Source: Limonium bicolor
Taxonomy: Eukaryota; Streptophyta; Magnoliopsida; Caryophyllales; Plumbaginaceae
Assembly (NCBI GenBank): GCA_023374045.1
Contig: CM041779.1
Location: 272,462,062-272,526,061, forward strand
Direction of reading: 5' to 3'
DNA length: 64,000 nucleotides
This document shows, one piece after another, positions 1-10,164 of this stretch. The notes below the pieces were generated by a model, which worked only from the letters and a program-made list of their open reading frames with translations, did not search any database and was not told where the DNA came from. A program made the translations under genes and the position numbers. How positions within the stretch are numbered: the first letter of the stretch is position 1; every line of letters begins with the position of its first letter.

Positions 1-410
1 TAATATAATCACAAGTAAGCATAATAGTTCCAATTCGTGCTTAGGTGATCAATTAGCACACAAGCACACAAATCAGGGTAGCCAAGGTAGCATACAGGAC
101 ATGAGAAGTTCATACCGTTCACTGTTGTACTTGTAACCGACTTTCCTTCGGTGTTCACAATTCAAGTCCTATAACATACATGGAGTTATATGGTTAATGA
201 CTTATTATTGATTTAACTCTTTATTCTATTACCTTTCCCTATCTATACTTACTAGTTATTACAAGTTCTAAGTGGTTATAACCCTTTTTCATACTTTAAG
301 TTTTTTTCCTTACTCAACAATGATGTATTTCTATATATATATATGTATGTGTGTATACATATTTGTATATATATACATATGCCTATTACAATTACTCTTT
401 TTTATATGAC
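1..410. other. No gene recognised
   Basis: This is AT-rich sequence with short stop-ridden frames on both strands and an (AT)n/(GT)n-rich patch near 330-375. I see no exon-like frame, RNA gene or transposon end in it. It is probably flanking DNA into which the truncated copia fragment downstream was placed. Confidence 0.5.
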
Positions 411-601
411 TCGACCGACCTTACCCAGGGTCGGCCCCAAGGTCGGTCGAAGTCAGTGTGTTTCATTACCGAAATTTCCAGACCCGACCGACCTTGTCAA
501 GTCCGGTCCCAAGGTCGGTCCAAGTCAGTGGGTTCTGGTTCTGGTGATTTAAGACTAGAATGACCTTGCAAGGTAGGTCCCAAGGTCGGTCCAAGTCAGT
601 A
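411..601. repeat. Three-copy GC-rich direct repeat
   Basis: Three imperfect copies begin near 411, 484 and 561, at spacings of about 75 bp. The shared core contains ccgaccttg followed by cccaaggtcggtc and ends in aagtcagt. Within each copy accgacc-type and ggtcggt-type sequences are inverted relative to each other, so each can form a small hairpin. The array stops just before the copia homology begins at 620. Confidence 0.7.
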
Positions 602-619
602 AGTTTCCCGGTTTGAATA

Positions 620-1837
620 CATGGGGATTTACAAGAGGAAATTTATATGCAAGTGCCAAAGGGTTTAACAGTTTCTCAAGGTCTGAATGCATGTAGATTA
701 AAAAAATCTTTATATGGACTGAAACAGGCATCCAGGCCATGGTTTTCTAAACTGAGTAAGTTTCTTGAATCTGTTGGGTGTAAACAATCTGACAACGCTT
801 ACTCTTTGTTTAAAAAGAAAAATGATAAACTTGTGACCTATCTTGCTGTATATGTAGATGATTTGCTAGTCACTGGTAATGATCTTGATGAAATTAAGGA
901 TCTGAAAGCCAAACTTGACAGTAAGTTTAAAATTAAAGATCTCGGCTGTTTGAGTTATTTTTTGGGTATGCTCTTTGTTCACACAGATAAAGGTCTTATT
1001 ATTTCTCAAGAAAAATTTTGTATAGATATTTTGACTAACCATGAGACACAGGAAAGAAAGACAAGTGTAACTCCCCTGCAGCCAGGAACCAAACTCATTA
1101 CAGAAGAAGGAGAAATTCTTCAAGATCCTACTGAGTATAGAAGTTTGGTTGGAAAGTTCAATTATCTCATTCACACCATACCATACATAGCCTATACTAC
1201 TCAACTTCTGTCTCAGTTTCTACAGCAACCGAGAACATCCCACTTAGCTGCAGCCCACCATACACTACGCTATCTCAGAAAGACATCAAGCTACGACATC
1301 CTTCTGTCCAACAACAACAGTTTCAGAATGCAAGCTTACTGTGACAGTGATTGGGCAGGGTGTCCTAATTCCAGAAAGTCAGCGAGTGGCTATTATATTT
1401 TCCTTGGGAGTTCGCCTATAAGCTGGAAGTCTAAAAAGCAGAGCAGCGTCTCCCTCTCTACAGCTGAAGCGGAATATAGGGCTATGAAGAGTGTGACAAA
1501 GGAGCTAGCCTGGTTAAGTAATCTTCTAAGTGAGTTGGGAGTTCAAGACATAAGCCCAATTCCAGTTCATTGTGATAATCTCTCAGCAATTTATATTGCT
1601 CGAAACCCAGTGCAGCACCAAAGAACAAAACATATAGAGATTGACATTCACTTTGTGAGACAAAAGATACAAGAGGGTCTCATAGAGGTCAGGCATATCT
1701 CCAATAGAAAACAGCTTACAGATTTTCTTACTAAGCCCTTATACGGACGTAATTACACTCACATACTTTCAGACATTGGCCTCTATCTGAATCAAGACTC
1801 TAACAGCAAGAGTGTCGGTCTTGAAGGGGAGTGTTGA
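620..1837 (+). pseudogene. Ty1/copia pol fragment: reverse transcriptase and RNase H
   Basis: This is the C-terminal part of a copia polyprotein. Homology starts abruptly at 620 inside the reverse transcriptase ([15 protein letters not shown]), so protease, integrase and the RT N-terminus are missing. The frame then stays open to the TGA at 1835. The catalytic YVDD is encoded at 851-862, followed by the KDLG...YFLG region. The RNase H part has YCDSDWAGC, SSVSLSTAEAEYRAM and the C-terminal QHQRTKHIEIDIHFVR block. Having no internal stop over almost 400 codons argues for a fairly recent copy, but with no 5' half it cannot act on its own. It is most similar to the minus-strand copia at 22647-27712. 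Confidence 0.93.
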
Positions 1838-2100
1838 GCCCAAGTCTTCTCTGTGGCTCTGCTGCTATACTGGGCCGGTCAATGCCCCACTTACTAGTCC
1901 ATTCTCTGTTCTCTATCTAGGCCCAATATATTTGTAACGGGTCTGTTTTAGTTAGTACTTGTATATATACTGTTGCTTGACAGTATTAGTAGTTTAATTC
2001 GATACGTTTATACACACTGTAATACACTCTCATATACTCTGTAATACATTCTCTTCATAATCTCATATAATACATACGAGTATTATGTTTAGTTCAGACA
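1832..2100 (+). repeat. 3' LTR of the truncated copia element (right end uncertain)
   Basis: The stop codon overlaps the polypurine tract (ttgaaggggag, 1821-1831) and is followed by tgttgagccc, a normal TG LTR start. A TATA-like tatatata lies at 1962-1969. Several GGCCCA/TGGGCC motifs lie upstream of it. No second LTR exists here, so the right end near 2100 (ttcagaca) is a guess from the required terminal CA. Confidence 0.7.
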
Positions 2101-2469
2101 GTTTACTTCACATTTTCCCTAGAGTTTTGTAAGATGTGAGAACTTGTAAATTTTAGGCAGGAAACACTTATTAAAAGGAAGTGTGAAAACATGTGTAAAT
2201 CTACTCATGGAACTGTTTATATGGCGCTCAATTTATTGTTTCAATGAAACCGTGTAGAATAATGCAAATTGTGGTACCGACCATAAACAAGGCTTATCAG
2301 AACTAAGCACAATCAGATTCATATATATCAAACAGAGGCAAGAGCTAAAGCAAAGATAACGTTAGTCTTTGGCAAGAAAACAAATGCTATTTAGTTCTAA
2401 AAGGAGTTCGTTAAATGCACGATTAATGGCCAAATATAATAGTGTAAAATAGATGCTAAGTGATTTATC
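2101..2469. other. No feature recognised between copia fragment and LINE
   Basis: AT-rich, with stops in all frames. It ends in the left copy of the LINE target duplication (2470-2485). Confidence 0.5.
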
Positions 2470-2485
2470 AAAACTGATCGCAGGT

Positions 2486-3687
2486 GGAAGAAGGGGAATT
2501 TATTCAAGGTGTTTCTAAGGAAGGAAGCATTTTTCTCAGAGGCTACACCAAAGAAGATAACATCATCAGCCAAAGCCAGGTGAGAGATAGAAGGACTGCT
2601 AAACTTTACCTTGATACCTTTATAGTTTCCAGTAAGGTCTGACTTATTTAGAAAGTCGGTGAGTGCTTCTTAGACTAAAATGAATAGGAATGGAGACAAA
2701 GGGTCACCCTGTCTAATGCCCCTGGTTTGATTGAAGAATTCCCCTGGGGACCCATTAATCAAGATTGCAAATCAAGCAGAAGTAATGCAGTTCATAGCTG
2801 GAGTTATCCAGTTAGAAGGGAAACCCATCTCACTTAGGACTTTAAAAATAAAACTCCATTCCAAACGATCATAGGCTTTGCTAAGGTCTGTTTTTAAGGC
2901 AAAGAAACCTTTTTTTGTGGCTCGGCTTCTATCTAAAAAAATGATGGATTTCTCCTACTAGAATGATATTATTTGAGATCAACCGACCCTTAACAAAGCC
3001 GGATTGATTATCAGAGATAAGAGATTGAAGCATAGGTTGTATTCTTGTGGCTAGGATTTTGAAGATGATTTTGTAAGTGAAATTGCAGAGGGCTATGGGT
3101 CTAAAGTACTCAATATTCACTGCACCTTTTATTTTGGGGATGAGGGCAATATAGTAGTCATTAAGGTGCTAATGAAGGCAGTCACCTCTTAACACATCAA
3201 GAACCGTGGAAGTTAAAAGAGAACCCATAATATCCCAGCAGCTTTTAAAGAACTTATCATTAAAACCATCTGGACCAGGAGATTTGTTAGTTCCCAACTG
3301 CTTGACTGCTTCAACCACTTCAAGATCAAAATAAGGAGAATTGAGATCTTGGATGAGAGAGGGGTTAATCTTGCTTCTCACTGCTTCCTCAAAGCAAGGA
3401 TCTACCTCAGGGCAGGAGGAGGAGAACAACTTCTGGAAATATGATCTCGAGATTTTTTCAATATGTGGCCAAGTATAACACATGTCATTCTTTTCGTACA
3501 TCAGCCCAAAAATATCACTAGCTTTCTTAGAGTAAGAAGCTTTAGCATGAACAAACTTTGAGTTCCTATCACCTTCTTTCAGCCAAGAGACCCTAGATCT
3601 TTGCTTCCATCGATTTTCTTCATTCATGGCAAGGTATTCTATCTCAAAGAGAAGTCTCTTTCTGTTGGTGTCGGCACCTAGAGTCAT
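2486..3687 (-). pseudogene. LINE ORF2 middle part: linker and N-terminal half of reverse transcriptase
   Basis: Going down the minus strand there is the usual linker (RVSWLKEGDRNSKFVHAKAS), then the RT start NKSPGPDGFN, then FRPIALCNFTYKIIFKILA and QSGFVKGRLI, and, across several stops, [14 protein letters not shown] and finally LALADDVIFF with the two catalytic Asp. Open stretches are 3169-3687 and 2929-3120; the rest is broken by stops and shifts. The protein ends abruptly at the left target duplication, and its continuation is found in opposite orientation at about 5441. Confidence 0.88.
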
Positions 3688-3735
3688 GGGGCCTTTTGAA
3701 AAGACTGCAAGTTCTTTTCTTTTTACAACAATCTT

Positions 3736-4614
3736 TCATTTAATCTTCCTGATAGACCATCCTTTCCAACTAGCAAGTTTCTGAGCACATTCCGATAATT
3801 TCTGATTAAGATTGAGATGATCCTTACCCCACACCTCCAGAACGATAGACTTACATTTCTCTTCCAGACACCATTCATTTTCAAATCTGAAAATTCTATC
3901 AGGGACTTTATGATGACTAAAGAACCTGATAAGGATTGGACAATGATCAGAGTTTTCCCGAGGGAGGTGTTCCACTGATATATATGGAAAAACTTTCAAA
4001 CCCAGGGCACAACTAAAGGTTCTGTCCAATCTACTAGTAGAATTCTTCTCATCCAACTGACAGTTAGTATAAGTATTCTCCTCCCCAAAAAAGCCCACAT
4101 CATGGAGCTGACAGTGTTCAATAGCTTGCCTGAAAGGAATCATCTGATTCTCATGTCTACTCCTCCCCCCTGTTTTCTCATAATTGAAGAGAATCTGGTT
4201 AAAATCACCCGCTACTATCCAAGGAAGAACAACATTAGCTCTCAGAATTCTCAGTAGCTTCCAGGATAGGTGTTTTAACTTCCAATCGGACCAACCATAG
4301 AAACCAGTAAAGAGGAAAGGGACACTACCCTGAAATGTAATCTCCACGGACATATGATGTTGAGATGAATTCACTTGTTTGATAGCAGTATCATCTTTCC
4401 ACATAATAGCCAACCCACCACTCTTACCAATACTACTTACTGCCACACCCGAATAACCAGCGAATTTATCAAAGAAAGGACTCAAAACTTCTTTTGATCT
4501 GTGAGTCTCCATCAGAAAGATAACATCTGGTCTGTATCTCGAAATTAAACTTTTGATCCAAAAAACTGCTTTAGGATTTCCCAAACCTCTGCAGTTAAAA
4601 GAAATGCTACTCAT
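3736..4614 (-). pseudogene. LINE ORF2 N-terminus: APE-type endonuclease
   Basis: The 292-residue frame starts MSSISFNCRGLGNP and belongs to the endonuclease/exonuclease/phosphatase family that nicks target DNA for L1-type elements. Visible motifs are the METH segment near residue 37, VAGDFNQIL near 135 and SDHCPILIRF near 222; these carry the metal-binding and catalytic Asp, Asn and His. The start at 4614 fits usual ORF2 starts in this family. The frame breaks at 3736 and continues in another frame with the linker of the next entry. Nothing suggests a host function. Confidence 0.9.
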
Positions 4615-5440
4615 TTTAGTGACTGCTCACCTAGAGTACAGCTATAACCGGGAACCTCTTACTTAACTAAACCTTGGGCAACCAGATAAGACCAAGACAC
4701 GGCAAAAGAAGATGACAGAGAGTCGAAACTGATCGATCCGAGAAACCAGAAGAGAATTCTGCACAGAGCCACTAGTTATAGCCAACTGAAGAGGAAAACC
4801 TTGAAGACCCACCACACTAGAGATATAAGTTCAAGACCAATGAGTAGAACGCCTGAGCTCCGATCAGAAACTACCCCTTCATACCAAATAAGATTATAGC
4901 TGCCTAATTCCAGTTTGAATATCACGCACCCTCATATACAAAGGAAAAAAACCTCTCCTCAACCGAACTGAAATACAAACAAGGAGCTAGGGAATCACAA
5001 CTAGCTATTCACAATTGCATCCCCGCAGCCCTAAATCAAACCGAATCCTACTATTCTGCTGAGTCGACACCAAGAAGAAAGTACCTCCAATATAGTTGAT
5101 TAAATCTACTGTCTGAGGAAAGCTCCTACCGATCTTGTAAAAATTCTTGAAACCCCCAAAGGCCACACTCTGACTGCACACCTCGCTTCAACATTGAAGC
5201 TAAACTAGAAAATCTGGGCACTTCTCAAGAGGACCTGTTCTACCGAGAAGGAAGGGACAAAATTGAAAATCTCACTAGAAGACGAGAACTTAGTCTACCA
5301 GGGAAGGATAGGACTCACTTTGTGATTTAGAGATGAGAAATGGAAATGAGGGTAGTCCGTCAATCGAGTCGTCGGGACACCCTAAAAAAATTCACCTTCA
5401 CCCTTTTAATTTCTCTCTTGGTTGCTCACGATGACACACA
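4615..5440 (-). other. LINE sequence upstream of the endonuclease, up to the inversion junction
   Basis: No open ORF1 is visible in these 0.8 kb on the minus strand; stops are frequent. It is probably the 5' UTR or a 5'-truncated, decayed ORF1. The join to the plus-strand block lies at about 5400-5440; I cannot place it to the base. The left block ends in cttcttcc and the right block starts with cttctgg, compatible with a few bases of microhomology. Confidence 0.5.
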
Positions 5441-6798
5441 CTTCTGGTCATCATATTAACCTTGCAAAATCTGAAATTATTTTTAGCAAAAAGCTAGAAA
5501 CTCCACAAAAGCCCTCATCACCAAAGTTTTTGGAGATCCTAAAGTTCCTCATTTCTCTAAATACCTTGGTCTACCTTTGAAGATTGGTAGGAACAAATCC
5601 CAAGTTTTTGAATATTTAGTGAATGCTATCCAAAAGAGAGTTTCTGCTTGGAGTAGACCTATGTCTCAAGCTACTAGATCTATTATGGTGATTAGTGTAC
5701 TACAAGCCATTCCTTGTTACCCTATGGCACTCTTACTTCTCCCAAACACAGTTGTTGCAAACATAAATTCCCTTATTTCAAGCTTTTGGTGGGGTGGTAC
5801 AAAATCTTCCAAGCCTATGTACTGAATGAAGTGGAGTAGGGTGTGTAAAAAAGTTGATGATGGTGGTATGGGTTTTAGGAATGTGGAAGATTTCAATAAA
5901 GCCTTACTCACTAAGTAGCTTTGATTTTATCATTTCCAGATTCTTTGATGGCCAAGACTCTAAAAGCCTGATACTTCCCCAATTATAGTGTCATAAATGC
6001 GCCTCTTCCCTTGAATGCTAGTCAGATTTGGAAATCCTTACACCCCAATATCAGCCTCCTTAATATAGGTATAAGGAAGCAAATAGGAAATGGGATTTCT
6101 ACCCCTTTCTGGAACTTCCCCTAGGTTCCTAGATCTGGAGCTTTCCATATAATTTCCCCAAAACAGTCCTCTAATTCTCCTACTAACATGGTTGCGGATT
6201 ATACTAATCCAGTCCTTGGTACTTGGAATACTCAAAACTTAACCTACACCTTAGCTCCTCAGAAAGTACTTTTATTAACTCATTACCCTTGTTCCCTTCA
6301 AACATTGACCACTGGGTTTGGCACCATACAAAAGACAACATCTATTATGTCAAGTATGGTTTTAATCTGATTCAAAATATCAAGGAGGGCCAATCCTCTT
6401 TACCTAATACTTTTTTCAACATCAGTAAGAGAATCGACAACAACTTGACTCCTCCTCAGGCAAGATTGATGATTTGGAAATTCTTGAATGGCATTACTCC
6501 CTGCCAAGGCAATATTGGTAACAAAATTGCTGGAAACACTAATTGTTACTTTTATGGAAAGAAAGATACTCTTGCTCATTGTTTCTTCAAATGTTGTTAT
6601 GTTACTGATATTTGGGGCTCTAGTGTTAACATTCAAACTGTTCCAAAAGTAGAAGGTGGTGCAATTATGGATTGGTTTAATGAGCAAGCAAAGCAATGGG
6701 GGAAAATTAAGCTGTCCTCAGTTATTAATAATATGTGGGCTATATATGATGCTAGGAATAGATGTAGGCATGATGATTCTATGCCTGGTGGACTGTAG
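5441..6798 (+). pseudogene. LINE ORF2: C-terminal RT (thumb) and zinc-binding domain
   Basis: The segment begins in the RT at SGHHINLAKSEIIFSKK, shifts frame near 5492, and continues with KYLGLPLKIGRNKS and SLISSFWWGG, the family-typical region after the active site. The zf-RVT domain is at 6223-6798, with ARLMIWKFLNGITPCQGN and CYFYGKKDTLAHCFFKC holding the Cys/His set. Stops include a TGA at 5824 where relatives have Trp, and further stops near 5917. At least one frameshift separates thumb and zinc domain. Confidence 0.86.
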
Positions 6799-7374
6799 TA
6801 GAGAAGAATCTAGCTTATATTGAGGCTTACAAAGCCACTTTAAAGTTCCAGCTGAAGTATGTGGAAACAACGATCAAGTGGAATCCCCCTCCTCCTGGAT
6901 TCATTTCTCTCATTTGAGGTGTTCACGAAGAAGAACCTCCCTTTCCAGATTGGTGGTTTATTTAGAAATTTGGAAGGTACTCCTTTTCTAGCTTATAACA
7001 AGAATATGACAAGCACTTGTAAAGTGCAGTTCGCAGTTATCAAAGCAGCTCTTATTGTAGTGGAACTCGCTATCAAAGGGGGTAACCATAGCATCTGCTT
7101 TGACAACTTGAAGGATGATTACTCCAAAATTATGTTCGGTGATGATAATGATCATATCTCAGAGATAAGAGAAGGAAGGATTTGTTTAAGGAATCTTTGT
7201 AACTCTCTTGTTAGTTATACATGTAATAACTCTAATAGTTATTTTAATTTTCCAACTCTACTAGTTGCTAGATCTTTTAACGGATCTCCTTCAGATGTTA
7301 AAGTGCGGGAAGGGAATCAATTGCCTTATCATATAGTTACTGCTTGTAATTTGGACAAAGAATTGTGTTTGTAA
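6799..7374 (+). pseudogene. LINE ORF2 C-terminal RNase H domain
   Basis: Open from 6859 to 7374, 171 residues. GGLFRNLEGTPFLAYNKN, CKVQFAVIKAALIVVELAIK and the following acidic stretch match the layout of the plant RVT_3-type RNase H found at the end of ORF2 in one lineage of plant L1 elements. The first catalytic Asp region (normally in a FDGS-like motif) is not clear in SFEVFTKK, and the C-terminal half looks eroded, so an active enzyme is unlikely. The poly(A) follows 40 bp downstream at 7412-7420. Confidence 0.75.
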
Positions 7375-7432
7375 GTTGGTTCTTATTAGTAATGGAAGTA
7401 GCAGGTTTATTAAAAAAAAACTGATCACAGGT

Positions 7433-7834
7433 AAGAGCAATGAAAGACTTTGCAATGTACCACATTTTTTGGTTTAGGACAGAAGTGGACAACTGCTGAA
7501 TAAAGCCAATCATAATCAAGTGCAATCTATATTCATATCCCGATTTTAAATAGAGGCTAAAAGCTGAAGTAGAGAAGTACAGAAGGCTGAGGAACCACTA
7601 AAACAAGTTTTAGCTAGGCCAGCGAAAATAGACTAGAGAATATGACAACAAATAATAACAGTACCCTTACTGTTTTTTATTATAGCAGGATTCCATATTC
7701 AATTTGAACAAAACGTTCAACAACGTAGTGGCAATAATGTTTAGATGTGGAGAAGCAAACAACAACATATGAACTGCATCTTTCTAGTAGCGTAACTGAA
7801 GCAACTAAATGCTGTTTTGTGCCTTGATTTTCAG
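7433..7834. other. No gene recognised
   Basis: AT-rich flank of the LINE with stops in every frame. It could be intron if the block at 7835-7970 is an exon. Confidence 0.4.
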
Positions 7835-7970
7835 CCCCTAACAGATACCAGTGAAGCTTTTAAAGAGACAATCAAAAGTAGAAATGAGCATGCTCTTTCA
7901 ACTTGTGAACAGAAGCAAAAACTTCTCATAAGCATTGTACAAAAAAGATATCAGGCCAATGATTCAACTT
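7835..7970 (+). other. Possible host exon fragment
   Basis: The sequence ccttgattttcag at 7822-7834 looks like a plant splice acceptor. The following 136 bases are open in the frame PLTDTSEAFKETIKSRNEHA and onward, rich in Lys, Glu and Gln, up to a possible GT donor at 7971. The frame then runs on to a stop at 8012. I do not recognise the protein. No adjoining exons are evident, so this may be a gene relic or chance. Confidence 0.3.
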
Positions 7971-8114
7971 GTTATTTATTTGCTAGCTCAGCCTTGCTGT
8001 TACTAGAGCTTTAGTAAGAGTTGGGTTATTAAAGTTGCCTCAAGTCTGTAGAGGAAGAAGAAAATAGAGAGAGAAATATGTACGAAATAGTTCAGCGCCG
8101 ACAGGTCATGCCAC

Positions 8115-8673
8115 TAGGGGTGTTCATGGAAAACCGGAACCATCAAACTGGAACCGGTGAAACCGAAACCGGAAACCCGGTTAACAGAAGTCTTTTGCCG
8201 GTTCGGTTAACCGAACCGTTTAGTTTTCGGGTTCAAGGTCTGGTAATTGATTTTGACAAATCCGGTTAACCGAAAATATGGTTTAAGTATTTAATTTATT
8301 AATTTTTTAAATTTTTTTGAGTATAAGTATAAAACTATATGGTTAATTATTAGATCTACCAAAAATAAATTATACAATTTATAGTTAATGGTTAGAATTA
8401 TACCAATACCAATAAAATCTTATCAAAATCCGCGGTTAACCGATTTAATATCGCATCAAAACTGGAAAAACCGCACATTTGTTTACTAATCATACGAAAA
8501 AAACACATAAATCTACATCATTTCGGTTAACCTTTAAACCGGTAAAACCTTACCGAAACCGGCAGTTAACCGGTCCCGATTAACCGCTTCTAAATGAACC
8601 GATTATAGTTATCAAATTTAACTAACCAACAATTCGGTCCAAAAAATCAGTTAACCGGTTATCAACACCCCTG
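8115..8673. mobile_element. hAT-like non-autonomous miniature transposon
   Basis: The element begins taggggtgttcatgg and ends caacacccctg, giving inverted ends (C/T)AGGGGTGTT typical of plant hAT elements. It is flanked by 8-bp repeats catgccac (8107-8114) and caagccac (8674-8681), 7 of 8 identical, the size hAT transposases make. The inside has no coding capacity. The subterminal regions hold many copies of ggttaaccg and related aaccggtt motifs on both strands, while the middle (about 8270-8450) is AT-rich. Confidence 0.85.
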
Positions 8674-8795
8674 CAAGCCACTATATTTTTACTTTCTCTC
8701 AGAAACTGGATACCGAACTTTCCGGTCGTGACTGATCCTCGGGACGAATATTGAGCCCGGGCAGTGTTGGCCCCCTGAAGCGTGTGAACTTCCGT

Positions 8796-8869
8796 CCTTC
8801 GGCCGGGCCGGGTCCTTTTTTCTGTGACTCCGCCTTCGGCCGGGCCGGGTCCTTTTTTCTGTGACTCCG
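8796..8869. repeat. Perfect 37-bp tandem duplication
   Basis: Two adjacent copies of a unit starting ccttcggccgggccgggt and ending tgtgactccg lie at 8796-8832 and 8833-8869. I see no difference between them. The unit is strikingly GC-rich compared with its surroundings. No coding role is evident. Confidence 0.85.
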
Positions 8870-8937
8870 CCCGGGGCAAACCCTTGTTAACGGAGACTGA
8901 TTCTTGTCGGTTGATCTTGTACACCTCATCTCTTATT

Positions 8938-9239
8938 GAGCTCGTTTGGGGAACAGCTTCCAACAGCAGACAGCTTTTCAATTTCTAAAATCAGCAGGGT
9001 TCCACCAAACACCCAAAACCAGTAGCTGACAGCTTCTGCAAAATCATCAGCTGACAACTTCTCAATTTTCAGCAGCAGAACCTAATAATTGTCTCTGCTT
9101 TTTAAAACCATCAGCAAACGTTCCACCAAACACCAAAACTAGCAGCTGACAGCGTCTATAAAACCATCAGCATACAACTTCTCAATTTCCAGCAGCAGGA
9201 CCCAACAGCAGCCCCCAGCAGCTGTCCCCAAACGAACCC
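8938..9239. mobile_element. TIR-bearing miniature element, superfamily unassigned
   Basis: The left end gagctcgtttggggaacagc is mirrored by the right end gctgtccccaaacgaaccc, giving imperfect inverted repeats of 14 to about 25 bp. Identical ATT flanks the element on both sides (8935-8937 and 9240-9242), so a 3-bp target duplication is possible. The interior is two diverged direct copies rich in cagcagctgacagct and cttctcaattt. There is no coding capacity. Ends and length fit a Tourist/Harbinger-like or hAT-like miniature element, but the target-site size does not decide. Confidence 0.65.
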
Positions 9240-9242
9240 ATT

Positions 9243-9941
9243 GTTATTCAAATAACGAACACCTGAAAATTTGGTTCTTCCCCGGAGTTGAAAACTTGAT
9301 CCAATAATTTCCTAATAATGATACCAAGAGTTGGGCATCAGGACGTATAATATGAAAGCAGTGAAATAAGCAGGGAAATAATGAAGAAGAAGATCGAATA
9401 GGAAAAATTGGAATTCAATCCCTTTGTCGGTGGAACTTTAGGATTGGTGATGTGTCGGTTAAGTTTATTCAATGTGAATCTCGAAACTCTGATCGTAAGG
9501 TGGAGCTAAACGAGTGAATTTTATGATTCTTCTTATCCCGTTGTGAGCTTGCAGGCATTTTATTGCTTCCATAGATCGATGCTTGATGAATATCTTAATT
9601 CTTCATTCTCTTTTTCCAATTTCCATCTCAAGCTTCCCTTCTTACAGCTTGCAGAACGCAGCAATCTTGGTGTTGTCGCCCGGGGCATCAAACTTAAGTA
9701 CCGTTCCCTAATGAATTTATCCCCGCAATCCCTTCCCAAACTACTGGCCTCTCATCCATCTTGTTTCGTGTTGTTGTTTCAGATCTTTCATTCTTCAAGA
9801 AGTAGACACTCGGAAATAGCAACCTCGCGTAATATCACCGATATTTGTTTCACTCGATCGCTTCTCCATTTCTCTTTAAATTTTGACAAATGTCGGACTC
9901 CACCAGCTCCGTCAATTTAGGTATTGTTATCTCCGGCCCGG
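9243..9941. other. Unassigned flank of the LINE insertion
   Basis: Low-repeat sequence with no secure gene. A plus-strand frame at 9543-9920 is Ser/Leu-rich without a recognised domain. An ATG at 9890 opens a short frame that crosses the LINE insertion site and meets a stop at 15890, only 32 codons. This could be 5' UTR and first codons of a lost host gene, but evidence is weak. Confidence 0.35.
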
Positions 9942-9968
9942 CCCCTTATGATGAGTTAGTTTTTTTTT

Positions 9969-10164
9969 GATAATTACTGGTGAGAACCAGGATTTGGAAG
10001 TTACAAGTGTGTGCTCAGTGGGCACACACGTACAAAATAGTAGCCCAAAATGACGACCAAAACAGGTCGAGGCACCATTTGCAGTACCTGAAAAGATATC
10101 AAAACCGAAGCAGAAAAAACAGGAAAACCGATAGAAAGGTAATAGAACTACTACAGCAGGTATT
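9969..10164 (-). other. LINE 3' UTR
   Basis: About 196 bp between the ORF2 stop and the poly(A). No frame of note. On the minus strand it ends at the T-run at 9961-9968. Confidence 0.7.

Larger units (their letters stand above)
2486..7420. mobile_element. L1-type LINE insertion with inverted 5' part (twin-priming structure)
   Basis: One non-LTR retrotransposon appears to occupy this interval in two opposite blocks. The left block, 2486 to about 5440, reads on the minus strand and carries endonuclease and the first part of the reverse transcriptase, ending after the ADD active site. The right block, about 5441-7420, reads on the plus strand and resumes at the very next part of the RT (SGHHINLAKSE), then zinc-binding domain, RNase H and a poly(A) of about 9. 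The outer edges carry a direct repeat: aaaactgatcgcaggt at 2470-2485 and aaaactgatcacaggt at 7417-7432 (15 of 16 identical). A single 16-bp duplication around both blocks, with complementary protein content, is the expected product of twin priming. The alternative, two unrelated truncated LINEs head to head, would not explain either fact. Confidence 0.82.

Noticed and set aside
2460..2500. Splice-site reading of the ctgatc(g/a)caggt repeats at 2474 and 7421
   Set aside because: The second copy resembles an AG/GTAAG donor, but both copies are better explained as the LINE target duplication.
8622..8981. 119-residue minus frame with KKGPGPAEG repeats
   Set aside because: Spans the hAT-like element end and the 37-bp tandem duplication; composition follows the repeat.
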